From Streptomyces sp. CB01881 (GTDB taxonomy: Bacteria; Actinomycetota; Actinomycetes; Streptomycetales; Streptomycetaceae), in NCBI RefSeq assembly GCF_002953255.1, contig NZ_CP026498.1, forward strand, positions 6,956,211-7,020,210: a stretch of DNA of 64,000 nt, written 5' to 3'. Shown here piece after piece: positions 55,030-63,300 of this stretch (positions within the stretch are counted from its first letter, which is position 1; every line of letters begins with the position of its first letter). Position numbers and translations under genes: made by a program. A model generated the notes under the pieces. It was not told where the DNA came from. It ran no database searches and worked only from the letters and a program-made list of their open reading frames with translations.

Positions 55030-55830
55030 ATGGCCGTGCTACCCGAGGGCACACCCTGTTGGGCCGACGCGATGTTCGCCGATTTGGACGGGGCGAAGGC
55101 GTTCTACGGCGACGTGCTCGGCTGGACCTTCGGCGAGAGCTCGTCGGAGTTCGGCAACTACACGACGGCGTACTCCGACGGCAAGGCGGTCGCCGCCATC
55201 GTGCCGCCGATGCCGGGAGCGGACGCGCCACCGTCCGCCTGGTGCCTGTACTTCGCCTCGCCGGACGCCGCCGCCACCGCCGAGGGCATCCGCGCCAACG
55301 GCGGCGAGGTACTGATGGGCCCGATGCAGGTCGGCGACTTCGGCACCATGGCGATCGCCAAGGACCCGGGCGGCGTCGCGTTCGGCGTCTGGCAGGCCGG
55401 CAGCCACGAGGGCTTCGAGAAGCAGGGCGCACCCGGCGCGTACACCTGGGCCGAGGTGCTCACCCGCGAGCCCGGAAAGGCGGACGGGTTCTTCCCCGCG
55501 GTCTTCCCGTTCACCACCAAGAAGATGGAGAGCGGGGAGATGGACTACAAGATCTTCCACGTCGAGGGCCAACCCGTTCTCGGCCGGATGAAGATGGGCC
55601 CGGAGGACCTCCCGCCCGAGGCGCCGTCCTACGTCAGCGTGTACTTCGCCGTGAACGACTGCGACGTGGCCATCGCCAGGATCACCGAGCGCGGCGGAAA
55701 GCTGTACGCCGGGCCGATGGACACCCCGTTCGGCCGGTTCGCGGCGGTCGGCGACCCGCAGGGCGCGGCCTTCGGCATCATCGACCTCGGCAGGACGTCG
55801 GGGGAGATGCCCGTGATGGCGGACGCGTGA
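55030..55830 (+). CDS. VOC family protein (two glyoxalase-like domains)
   Basis: 266 residues from ATG 55030 behind GAAGAGG. Two vicinal-oxygen-chelate modules are seen: CWADAMFADLDGAKAFYGDV, LGWTFGESSSEFGNYTTAYS in the first, and YTWAEVLTREPGKADGFFPA, VYFAVNDCDVAIARITERGG in the second. Related streptomycete proteins act as resistance or glyoxalase-like enzymes; the substrate is unknown. The downstream DinB gene may be co-transcribed. Confidence 0.92.
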   Translation: MAVLPEGTPCWADAMFADLDGAKAFYGDVLGWTFGESSSEFGNYTTAYSDGKAVAAIVPPMPGADAPPSAWCLYFASPDAAATAEGIRANGGEVLMGPMQVGDFGTMAIAKDPGGVAFGVWQAGSHEGFEKQGAPGAYTWAEVLTREPGKADGFFPAVFPFTTKKMESGEMDYKIFHVEGQPVLGRMKMGPEDLPPEAPSYVSVYFAVNDCDVAIARITERGGKLYAGPMDTPFGRFAAVGDPQGAAFGIIDLGRTSGEMPVMADA

Positions 55831-55861
55831 TGGGCGGACGCGTGACGGACGGGGTGCCCCG

Positions 55862-56350
55862 GTGAGCAGCGAGCGCGCCGACCTGCTGCAGACGCTGGAC
55901 AAGCACCGCGGCTTCCTGCGCCACACCGTCCGCGACCTCACCGACGAACAGGCCGCCCGGCGCACCACCGTGAGTGAGCTGTGCCTGGGCGGCCTGATCA
56001 AGCACGTCATGGGCGTCGAAACGCGGTGGATGCGGTTCGCGGTCGGCGGCGCGGACGCGATGAACAGCGAGCCGGTCGACTGGGAGGGCCAGTTCCGGAT
56101 GGCGGACGGCGAGACGCTGGAGTCGCTGCTGGCCGCGTACGAGCGGGTGGCGCACGAGACCGACGAGCTGGTCTCGACCCTGCCCGACCTGGACCGCACC
56201 CACCCGCTGCCGCAGGCGCCGTGGTTCGAACCGGGCGCCGGCTGGTCGGTGCGGCGGGTGCTGCTGCACGTCATCGCGGAGACCGCGCAGCACGCCGGGC
56301 ACGCGGACATCATCCGGGAGTCGCTGGACGGGGCGAAGACGATGGGATGA
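55862..56350 (+). CDS. DinB family protein
   Basis: 162 residues from GTG 55862. The four-helix DinB fold shows LLQTLDKHRGFLRHTVRDLT, LGGLIKHVMGVETRWMRFAV with the first His, and RRVLLHVIAETAQHAGHADI with two His for the metal site. It is probably a thiol- or mycothiol-linked transferase. It is 31 bases after the VOC gene. Confidence 0.93.
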   Translation: MSSERADLLQTLDKHRGFLRHTVRDLTDEQAARRTTVSELCLGGLIKHVMGVETRWMRFAVGGADAMNSEPVDWEGQFRMADGETLESLLAAYERVAHETDELVSTLPDLDRTHPLPQAPWFEPGAGWSVRRVLLHVIAETAQHAGHADIIRESLDGAKTMG

Positions 56351-56377
56351 CGAAGACGGTGGGGATGAGGGGCGCGC

Positions 56378-57079
56378 TCAGGCGAGCCGGAGGCCGAGCA
56401 GCTCGCTCAGGGCCCGGTCGCCGTCGGCCGTCACCCGCAGGGCCCGGCCGGAGCCGATCCGCTCCACCCAGGCCCGGTCCAGCGCCGTCCGGCAGAGGGC
56501 GGCGCCCAGCACCCCGCCCAGATGGGTGCGGCGCTCCGTCCAGTCCAGGCAGCCGCGGACCAGCGGCCGGCCGCCGCCGCGCCCCGCCCGGGCCGGGAGT
56601 TCGATACCGGCGGCGGCCAGCCACTCCCGCCCGCTCCCGGTGACGGCGAGCCCGGCGTCGTCCGCCACCAGGCCGCGGGCCAGCACGGCATCGGTGACCG
56701 CCACGCCGAGGCGGCCGGCCAGGTGGTCGTAGCAGGTGCGGGCGCGGGCCTCGGCGCTCAGCCGGGTGGACTCGCGCAGATTGCGGGGGGCCTTGGCGGG
56801 CGCCTTCGCGGGTGCCGACTCCGCGAAGGAGGCGAGGTCCTCGATCAGCGCCGCCGCCTCCGGGCCGGCCAGCCGGACGTACCGGTGCCGCCCCTGCCGC
56901 TCCTCGGCCAGCAGGCCCCCGGCGATCAGCCGGGACAGGTGCTCGCTGGCCGTGGACGGCGCGACGCCGGCGTGGCGGGCCAGCTCGCCGCCGGTCCAGG
57001 CCCGGCCGTCCAGCAGGGCGGTGCAGAACGCGGCGCGGGTCGGGTCGGCGAGCAGTGCGGCGAGCTGGGCGAGTGGCAT
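56378..57079 (-). CDS. ArsR-type helix-turn-helix regulator
   Basis: 233 residues. The winged helix is LAALLADPTRAAFCTALLDG, RAWTGGELARHAGVAPSTAS, EHLSRLIAGGLLAEERQGRH. A long C-terminal part with RTCYDHLAGRLGVAVTDAVL and CLDWTERRTHLGGVLGAALC contains Cys residues that could bind a metal or ligand. It is divergent from the P450-DinB fusion and probably controls it. The ATG at 57079 has no clear ribosome site. Confidence 0.9.
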   Translation of the reverse strand: MPLAQLAALLADPTRAAFCTALLDGRAWTGGELARHAGVAPSTASEHLSRLIAGGLLAEERQGRHRYVRLAGPEAAALIEDLASFAESAPAKAPAKAPRNLRESTRLSAEARARTCYDHLAGRLGVAVTDAVLARGLVADDAGLAVTGSGREWLAAAGIELPARAGRGGGRPLVRGCLDWTERRTHLGGVLGAALCRTALDRAWVERIGSGRALRVTADGDRALSELLGLRLA

Positions 57080-57144
57080 GGGTCCATGGTGCCCCGGGCA
57101 CGGTTCGGCCGGGGCCGAAACGTTCCGCGCCTAGCGTGACGGGC

Positions 57145-58554
57145 ATGAGCACCCCGAGCATCTTGAGCATCTCCGGGACGTCCGAACGGTCCCAGGAGCG
57201 TTCCCTGGAGCGGTCCTTCGAGCGGTACGACGATGTCGTGGACGCCCTCGCCCACCCCGACCTGGTGCCGCTGCCCGCCGCCTCCGGGCCGGCCGGGGGC
57301 GTGGCGTGGCTGCGGGCGGCCGTCGCCCGGTTCAGCGCGGGGGAGGAGCACGCGGCCCGGCGCGCCATGGTCGAGGCGGACCTCGCCCGGCTCGACCCGG
57401 CCGCCCTGCGGGTGGCCGCCGCGGCCGGGTTCGAGCCGGACGCGCGGCTGCGGGCCGTCCGCGCCCTCGCGCAGGGCCTCGGGCTGGCGGAGCCGGACGC
57501 CGTCGCGCAGGCGGTCTCCGTGGTGGCGCGGGCGTACTTCGCGGAGGCGCCGGACGACGCCGAGGCGGACGCGGCGGTGGCCTGGCTGCTGCCGCGGATG
57601 GCCGCGGGCGGCGGGGCGGAGGACGGGGCGAGCGTCGGGGTGGGCGTCGGGGGCCCGGTTCCGGAGGAGCTCGCCGCCAACCGGATCGGCCTGCTCGTCC
57701 AGGCCTGCGACGCCACCGCCACCCTGGTCGGGAACGCCCGGCGGGCCGGCTGCCGCAGCGCGGCGGGAGACGCGCCGGGCGGCGAGGGCCTGCTCGACCG
57801 GGGCCTGCTCGACCGGACGCTGCGCCACGACCCGTCGGTGCCGGTGATGCGGCGGCTGGCCGTGCGCGACGCGGTGGTGGGCGGGGTCCGACTGCCGGCC
57901 GGCACACGGGTCGTCCTGGACGTCGCCGCCGCCCAGCAGGGCGCCCCCGGCCGGCCGCCGCTCACCTTCGGGGGGCCGCCGCGGGTCTGCCCCGGCCGCA
58001 CCCACGCGCTCGCCCTCGCCGCCGGCATCCTGCACGGCGCGTCCGACCCGGCGGGCCCGACGGCCGCCGACACCCCCGTGACCGACGGACGCGACCCGGG
58101 GGCGGTGGTGTCCGCGACGGTGGAGCACGTGCTGGCCCTCGCCGCGACGTGGACGGAGTGGGACGGGCGCCCGGTGGCCGCCGACGGCCGGACGTACACC
58201 CCGCACAAGGCGGTCCGCCGGGTTGCCGACCATCTCCTCGACCACCTCGCCGAGTTGGAGGCCCGGCTGGCCGGCGAGGCCACCGAACCCGACCACTGGC
58301 ACGCCTCCGCCGCCACCACCCCGGCCGACCTCGCGCCGTTCACCCCGGCCGACCTGGACGAGGCCCGCAGCCGCCTCACCCGGCTCGCCCGGATCTGGGC
58401 CCGGCGCCTCGCCGCCCTCACCCCGGAGCAGCTCGACCACTCACCCGGTACGGGCTGGACGTTCCGGCAACTCGCCTTCCACGTCGCCGAGTCGGCGTAC
58501 TACGCGGACGCGGTGGGCGACCTGCGCGCCGGTGCGGAAGGGGCCGCGTCGTGA
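57145..58554 (+). CDS. Cytochrome P450-like domain fused to a DinB-like domain
   Basis: 469 residues from ATG 57145. Residues 1-330 are P450-like: DVVDALAHPDLVPLPAASGP, an I-helix-like RIGLLVQACDATATLVGNAR, and the heme loop LTFGGPPRVCPGRTHALALA with Cys282. The K-helix ExxR reads R224-TLR instead, so the conserved Glu is gone. The oxygen-binding Thr pattern is also weak. Residues 350-469 (HKAVRRVADHLLDHLAELEA, WTFRQLAFHVAESAYYADAV) form a DinB-like helical domain. The fusion and lost Glu suggest a non-catalytic or repurposed heme protein. Its GTGA end couples it to the next gene. Confidence 0.8.
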   Translation: MSTPSILSISGTSERSQERSLERSFERYDDVVDALAHPDLVPLPAASGPAGGVAWLRAAVARFSAGEEHAARRAMVEADLARLDPAALRVAAAAGFEPDARLRAVRALAQGLGLAEPDAVAQAVSVVARAYFAEAPDDAEADAAVAWLLPRMAAGGGAEDGASVGVGVGGPVPEELAANRIGLLVQACDATATLVGNARRAGCRSAAGDAPGGEGLLDRGLLDRTLRHDPSVPVMRRLAVRDAVVGGVRLPAGTRVVLDVAAAQQGAPGRPPLTFGGPPRVCPGRTHALALAAGILHGASDPAGPTAADTPVTDGRDPGAVVSATVEHVLALAATWTEWDGRPVAADGRTYTPHKAVRRVADHLLDHLAELEARLAGEATEPDHWHASAATTPADLAPFTPADLDEARSRLTRLARIWARRLAALTPEQLDHSPGTGWTFRQLAFHVAESAYYADAVGDLRAGAEGAAS

Positions 58555-59345
58555 CTCCGTTCGCCGCACTCCACCACCGGCCCGGCGAGCCGCTGCTGCT
58601 CCCCAACGCCTGGGACCACGCCTCCGCCGCCGCCCTCGCCGGGCAGGGCTTCGCCGCGATCGGCACCACCAGTCTCGGCGTGGCCGCGGCCGCCGGTCTG
58701 CCCGACGGCGTGGCCGCCACCCGCCGGGAGACCCTCCGGCTCGCCCGCCGGCTCGGGCGGGGGCGGTTCCTGCTCTCGGTCGACGTCGAGTCCGGGTTCT
58801 CCGACGATCCGTCCGAAGTGGCCGATCTGGCGGTCGAGTTGGCTGGCCTCGGTGCGGTCGGCATCAATCTGGAGGACGGCCGGGGGGACGGCACGCTCGC
58901 GCCCGTCGCCGTGCACGCCGCGAAGATCGCGGCGGTGAAGGCGGCCGCCCCCGACCTCTTCGTCAACGCCCGGACGGACACCCACTGGCTGGGGACCGCC
59001 GACCCCGGGCCGGAGACCGACCGGCGCCTCGCCGCCTACCAACAGGCGGGCGCGGACGGCGTGTTCGTCCCCGGGCTGGCCGATCCGGCGGCCATCGAGG
59101 CCCTGGCCGGGCGGCTCGCCGTCCCGCTCAACATCCTGCACAGCCCGGCGGGCCCGCCGCTGGGGCGGCTCGCGGACCTCGGTGTCGCCCGGGTCAGCCT
59201 CGGCTCGCTGCTCTACCGGGCGGCGCTGGCGGCCGCCGTGCAGACGGCGGTCGCCGTCCGGGAGGGCGGGGCCGGGCCGATGGCGGGTGCGGTGCCCGCG
59301 TACGGGGAGGTCGCGGGGCTGCACCGGGACGGGGGTCAGGGGTAG
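58551..59345 (+). CDS. Isocitrate lyase/PEP mutase family protein
   Basis: 264 residues from GTG 58551. Family motifs are LLLPNAWDHASAAALAGQGF, RFLLSVDVESGFSDDPSEVA, VGINLEDGRGDGTLAPVAVH and LFVNARTDTHWLGTADPGPE. They give the Mg-binding Asp/Glu set of carboxyphosphonoenolpyruvate mutase-like lyases. The usual loop Cys is not seen, which points to the oxaloacetate-decarboxylase-like subgroup. Translation is coupled to the P450-DinB gene. Confidence 0.9.
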   Translation: MTPFAALHHRPGEPLLLPNAWDHASAAALAGQGFAAIGTTSLGVAAAAGLPDGVAATRRETLRLARRLGRGRFLLSVDVESGFSDDPSEVADLAVELAGLGAVGINLEDGRGDGTLAPVAVHAAKIAAVKAAAPDLFVNARTDTHWLGTADPGPETDRRLAAYQQAGADGVFVPGLADPAAIEALAGRLAVPLNILHSPAGPPLGRLADLGVARVSLGSLLYRAALAAAVQTAVAVREGGAGPMAGAVPAYGEVAGLHRDGGQG

Positions 59346-59465
59346 TCCTCGGCGGGATGGCGTCGAAACGGGCGCAGGGGGCCGCGCCTGACGGGGCGGC
59401 AGCCGACGGAAGAGCCGATAGCTAAACCATCGACATATCCCAATGGCTGACCTATGCTCCCGATC

Positions 59466-59843
59466 ATGGGAAACCGTCAACTACAGGAGCCGACCAGGCT
59501 CGTGCTCACCGCGCTGGCCGACGCCCCGCGGCACGGCTACGCGATCGTCCAGGAGGTCCTGGCCATCTCCGGCGGCCGGACCAAGCTCCTCACCGGCACC
59601 CTCTACACGGCGCTGGACCGCCTCCTCCAGCAGGGCCTGATCCGGATCGACCAGGAGGAGGTCGTGGGCGGACGGCTGCGCCGCACCTTCGCCCTCACCG
59701 AGGACGGCCGCGGCGTACTGGCCGAGGAGACGGAGCGCCTGCGCGCCGGGGTCGTCGAGGCGGAGCGCCGCCTCGCCCTCGGCCGCCGGCCCGGCCTCCA
59801 GGCGGGTTTCGTGCGGCTCGCGCCGGCCGGGGGTGCGGCATGA
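59466..59843 (+). CDS. PadR family transcriptional regulator
   Basis: 125 residues from ATG 59466. The winged helix is LQEPTRLVLTALADAPRHGY, AIVQEVLAISGGRTKLLTGT, LYTALDRLLQQGLIRIDQEE, followed by RLRRTFALTEDGRGVLAEE. PadR proteins usually repress the gene next to them; here the membrane protein whose ATG overlaps this stop (ATGA). Confidence 0.92.
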   Translation: MGNRQLQEPTRLVLTALADAPRHGYAIVQEVLAISGGRTKLLTGTLYTALDRLLQQGLIRIDQEEVVGGRLRRTFALTEDGRGVLAEETERLRAGVVEAERRLALGRRPGLQAGFVRLAPAGGAA

Positions 59844-60835
59844 GCGCCTCGTCCCCGCAGTTCGGCCTGCCCACCCGCCTCCCGCTGCTCGGCCTCTACC
59901 CCGCCAAGTACCGGGCTGCGAACGGGGCGGAGATCGCCGCCGTCCTCTCCGAGAGCCTTGAGGGCGCCGACCGCCGCACCGTGCTGCGCGAGTGGGCCAC
60001 CGTCGCCGCGCACGCCGTCCGGCTGCGCACCCGGCTCAGCTCCAGCGACCCGGCGGGCCGCTTCCTTGCCGGCGCCGCGCCGTACCTGCTGGCCGGCGGG
60101 GCGGGCCTGGCCGTGGTCCACCTGCTGCTCGGGCTCTTCCTGCCCGACCAGTTCGGCGACGAGGGCCACCCCGCCCTGCGGGTCGCCGTGGGCGCGGTGC
60201 AGACCGTCCCGTGGATCCTCGCCCTGCTCTGCGCGGCCGGCGGCCGCTGGGGGGCGGCCCGGCTCCTGGTCCTGGCGGGCACCCTGATGCGGACGGCGGC
60301 CGCCGCGGCCTTCTTCGCCCACGAGAGCCTGGCGCTGTTCCAGTACCTCCCCCTGGCCGGCTTCTGGCTCCTCCTCAGCGTCCTGCTCCTCGCCCCGCCG
60401 GACGGCGTCGACCACTCCCGGCGTGCCCGCACCGAGATGGTGGCCACCGCGCTCGCCCTCGCCCTGCCGATGGGTGCGCTCGCCATGATCTGGCCCTGGC
60501 CGGACGAGGGCCTGGCCGCCGACCACGTCTTCTCCGACGCCAACCGCACCCTGCTGGACGTCTCCACCGCCTGGCCGGCCGTCGTGATGAGCATCGCGCT
60601 GCTGCTCAACCTCGCCCGCCGGGGCGTCGACCGCGTCCGCGCCGCCGGGGTCGCGCTGGCCGTCCTGCCCTGGACGGCCATGCTGGCCCCGCCGTACTAC
60701 TGGCGGCCGCCGTTCGACGGGCACGACCTGCTGCGCAACCTGCTCGTCGTGCTCGCGCTGCTGGCCTTCACCGCCACCGTGGCGGCCACCCGCCACCGGG
60801 TCCGCCCCTCGGTGGAGCCGGTCGAACCGGCCTGA
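59840..60835 (+). CDS. Membrane protein coupled to PadR regulator
   Basis: 331 residues. A soluble N-terminus of about 60 residues (LLGLYPAKYRAANGAEIAAV) is followed by about eight membrane helices (AAPYLLAGGAGLAVVHLLLG, LALFQYLPLAGFWLLLSVLL, EMVATALALALPMGALAMIW). I know no function for the family, but PadR plus such a membrane protein is a common actinobacterial pair. The N-terminal part looks like a conserved start of PadR-linked permeases. Confidence 0.82.
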   Translation: MSASSPQFGLPTRLPLLGLYPAKYRAANGAEIAAVLSESLEGADRRTVLREWATVAAHAVRLRTRLSSSDPAGRFLAGAAPYLLAGGAGLAVVHLLLGLFLPDQFGDEGHPALRVAVGAVQTVPWILALLCAAGGRWGAARLLVLAGTLMRTAAAAAFFAHESLALFQYLPLAGFWLLLSVLLLAPPDGVDHSRRARTEMVATALALALPMGALAMIWPWPDEGLAADHVFSDANRTLLDVSTAWPAVVMSIALLLNLARRGVDRVRAAGVALAVLPWTAMLAPPYYWRPPFDGHDLLRNLLVVLALLAFTATVAATRHRVRPSVEPVEPA

Positions 60836-60943
60836 GTCCGGCAGCGCGCCCCCCGGCCCGGAGCGCAGGCCCGGGCCGGCCGGTGCGCCCGGGTCGTCTT
60901 GCCCCGGGCCGCCCGCGCCGCCCGCGCCGCCGCGACCCCGGCG

Positions 60944-62365
60944 TCAGGCGGCCGAGCGCGGGTCGACCGGGGTGAACACGCCGAGCCGGTCCTCGACGGC
61001 CTGGGCCGCGTCGAGGCAGAGGTCCTCGCGGAACGGGCGCCCGACGAGTTGGACGCCGACCGGCAGCCCGTCGGTCACCCCGGTCGGGACGGCCACGCCG
61101 GGGACGCCGACGAAGCTGGTCACCGAGCAGAGGCGCATCGCCGAGGCGACCCGGTCCCGGCCGGCCCGGTCGCGCGACTCCAGGCCGGGCCCGACGGGCG
61201 GCTCGGTGAACACCGGTGCGAGCAGCAGCGGGTACTCGTCCAGGAATTCGGCCCAGGAGCGGCGGATGTTCAGCCAGGTCCCCATCAGCCTCACGAGCTC
61301 GTCGGAGGTGGCCGGCCGCACCCGCTCCATCATCATCCCGATGAAGCGGTCCCCGCCCTCGCCGAGCAGCCCGCGGACGGCCGGCCAGCTCGGGGCGAAC
61401 TCGGTGACGGTGATCCGGTCGTACGCCTCCAGCGCCTCGTCCAGCCGCGGCACGTCCGGCACCTCGCGCACGTCGTAGCCCGCGTCGCGCAGCGCCTCGG
61501 CGGCGGTCCCGACGGCGGCGCGGACCGCCGGGTGGACGCCGTGGCCGCCGGGGTCGGCGACCACCGCGACCTTCACCGGCCCGGGGAGCCGTGCGCCGCG
61601 GACGGGCACCGGGACGGCCCACGGGTCACGCGGGTCGCTGCCCGCCAGCACCTCGTAGGCGAGCCGCAGATCGTCCACGCTCCGGGCCAACGGGCCGTCG
61701 GTGACCAGGAACTGGGTGGCCGGCCCGGGGTCGTCCGGGCCGAGGACACGGCGATCGGCCGGGAACCGCCCGGTGGAGGGCTTCAGCGCCGTCACGCCGC
61801 AGAACTGGGCCGGGATGCGGACCGATCCGCCGGAGTCGTTGCCCAGCCCGAGCGCGGCCATGCCGGTGGCGACGGCCACCGCGTCGCCCCCGCTCGTCCC
61901 GCCCGGGGTGCGGCCGGCGTCCCACGGGTTGGCGGTGTCGCCGAACAGCTCGCTGCGGGTGTGCATCCCGGACAGGATCAGGGTGGGCATGTTGCTGTGC
62001 CCGATCGGGACCGCCCCGGCCGCGCGGAGCCGGGCCACGGGGAGCGCGTCGGCCGGCGCCACCAGGTCGCGGAAGCGCTTGACGCCGAAGGTGGTCGGCA
62101 CGCCCTCGACGGGGGTGCTCTCCTTCACCGTGAACGGTACGCCCGCGAGCGGCCCCAGCTGTCCGCCCGCCGCGCGGTGCCGGTCCGTCGCCGCCGCGGC
62201 CTCGCGGGCGCGGTCGGCGAGGAGCTGGGTGACCGCGTTCACCTGCGGGTTGACCACGGCGATGCGGGCCAGGTGGCTGTCGACCACTTCGACGGCGGAG
62301 ACCTCGCCGCTGCGCACCGCCGCCGCCTGCTCGGCGGCCGTCATCGTCCAGATGGTGTCCTGCAT
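60944..62365 (-). CDS. Amidase-signature enzyme
   Basis: 473 residues from ATG 62365. The Ser-cisSer-Lys triad is visible: Lys in GVPFTVKESTPVEGV, cis-Ser in RTPGGTSGGDAVAVATGMAA, nucleophile Ser in LGLGNDSGGSVRIPAQFCG. It hydrolyses amide bonds of small molecules in the cytoplasm; the substrate is unknown. No signal peptide. It is divergent from a TetR regulator, with operator-like repeats between them. Confidence 0.94.
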   Translation of the reverse strand: MQDTIWTMTAAEQAAAVRSGEVSAVEVVDSHLARIAVVNPQVNAVTQLLADRAREAAAATDRHRAAGGQLGPLAGVPFTVKESTPVEGVPTTFGVKRFRDLVAPADALPVARLRAAGAVPIGHSNMPTLILSGMHTRSELFGDTANPWDAGRTPGGTSGGDAVAVATGMAALGLGNDSGGSVRIPAQFCGVTALKPSTGRFPADRRVLGPDDPGPATQFLVTDGPLARSVDDLRLAYEVLAGSDPRDPWAVPVPVRGARLPGPVKVAVVADPGGHGVHPAVRAAVGTAAEALRDAGYDVREVPDVPRLDEALEAYDRITVTEFAPSWPAVRGLLGEGGDRFIGMMMERVRPATSDELVRLMGTWLNIRRSWAEFLDEYPLLLAPVFTEPPVGPGLESRDRAGRDRVASAMRLCSVTSFVGVPGVAVPTGVTDGLPVGVQLVGRPFREDLCLDAAQAVEDRLGVFTPVDPRSAA

Positions 62366-62403
62366 CGCCCCTGCCGTCCTCTCGTCGTCCTCTTGCCGTA
62401 CGT

Positions 62404-62454
62404 CGGGCACGTGTTGCCGCACTCGGGCACGTGTTGCCTACGCGGGCACGTACC
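62404..62454. promoter_or_regulatory. Direct repeats CGGGCACGTGTTGCC upstream of the amidase
   Basis: CGGGCACGTGTTGCC occurs at 62404 and 62424, with a third partial copy CGGGCACGTACC at 62443; spacing is 20 and 19 bases. Each holds the palindrome CACGTG or part of it. Confidence 0.55.
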
Positions 62455-62511
62455 GATGCGCTCGTATCGGAACGCGCTCACTGTAGCCTGTGAACCGATA
62501 CGAGCGCATCG
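62454..62511. promoter_or_regulatory. Probable TetR operator pair (17-bp inverted repeat)
   Basis: CGATGCGCTCGTATCGG (62454-62470) and its exact complement (62495-62511) are 24 bases apart. Each arm is itself nearly palindromic. The downstream arm ends 16 bases before the tetR start, so the regulator probably controls itself and the amidase. Confidence 0.75.
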
Positions 62512-62527
62512 AATAAGGAGGCGGCCG

Positions 62528-63157
62528 ATGCCCCGGCAGGTGGACCACGAGGAGCGGCGCCGCGTCATCGCCGAGGCGGTCTGCGCCCTCGCCGACGAGC
62601 GCGGGCTGGAGGGCGTCACCGTGCGCGACGTCGCCGACCGTGCGCAGATCTCGATGGGGGCCGTCCAGCGCTGCTTCCGCACCAAGGAGGAGATGCTCGT
62701 CTTCGCGCTCGCCCACGTCGGCGAGCGCATCGGTGAACGCGTCCGGGCCCGTCTGGTCCGCACCCCGGCCCAGTCCGCCGCGACCGCCCTCGGCCACGCG
62801 GCCGCCGAGGTCTCCCTGCTCGGCGAGGAGCACCGCGCCGAGGCCCGGGTCTGGCTCGCCTTCGTCGCCCAGGCCGTCGTCAGCGCGCCGCTCGCCGAGA
62901 CCCTGCGGGCCGGCTACGCACCGCTGGAGGACGCGTTCGCCCGCCTGATCGAGGAAGGCGCGGTCCGGGGCGCCGGCGAACCCGCCGGGGAGGACGCGCC
63001 CCTGGACGCACGGCGAGAGGCCCGTACGGTCCTCGCCCTCGCCGACGGCCTCACCGTGCACGTCCTCGCCGGCCACCTCACGCCGCAGGAGGCCGGCGAC
63101 GTCCTCCACGCCCATCTGGCCCGTCTCTGGGCGGGGCGGCAGCCCCCGCCGGCGTGA
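62528..63157 (+). CDS. TetR family transcriptional regulator
   Basis: 209 residues from ATG 62528 with AAGGAGG 7 bases upstream. The HTH is RRRVIAEAVCALADERGLEG, VTVRDVADRAQISMGAVQRC, FRTKEEMLVFALAHVGERIG; the ligand domain follows. It is divergent from the amidase, with a perfect 17-bp inverted repeat between. Confidence 0.93.
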   Translation: MPRQVDHEERRRVIAEAVCALADERGLEGVTVRDVADRAQISMGAVQRCFRTKEEMLVFALAHVGERIGERVRARLVRTPAQSAATALGHAAAEVSLLGEEHRAEARVWLAFVAQAVVSAPLAETLRAGYAPLEDAFARLIEEGAVRGAGEPAGEDAPLDARREARTVLALADGLTVHVLAGHLTPQEAGDVLHAHLARLWAGRQPPPA

Positions 63158-63300
63158 CCGTCCGAGGCGCTCGACGGGGAAGACGATCGGACATCTTTCG
63201 AAGACTGAAGGATATTCAGCGGCTCGTCCGGCCTTCCTAGAGTTGAGGACATCAGAAGCCGCCCGGCAGCCGGGCGGACGAGCCGGAAGGAAGAACCCCC

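Noticed and set aside
56310-58421. 703-residue minus-strand frame over the P450-DinB gene
   Set aside because: It is Ser/Arg/Ala-rich without domains; the plus strand has P450 motifs.
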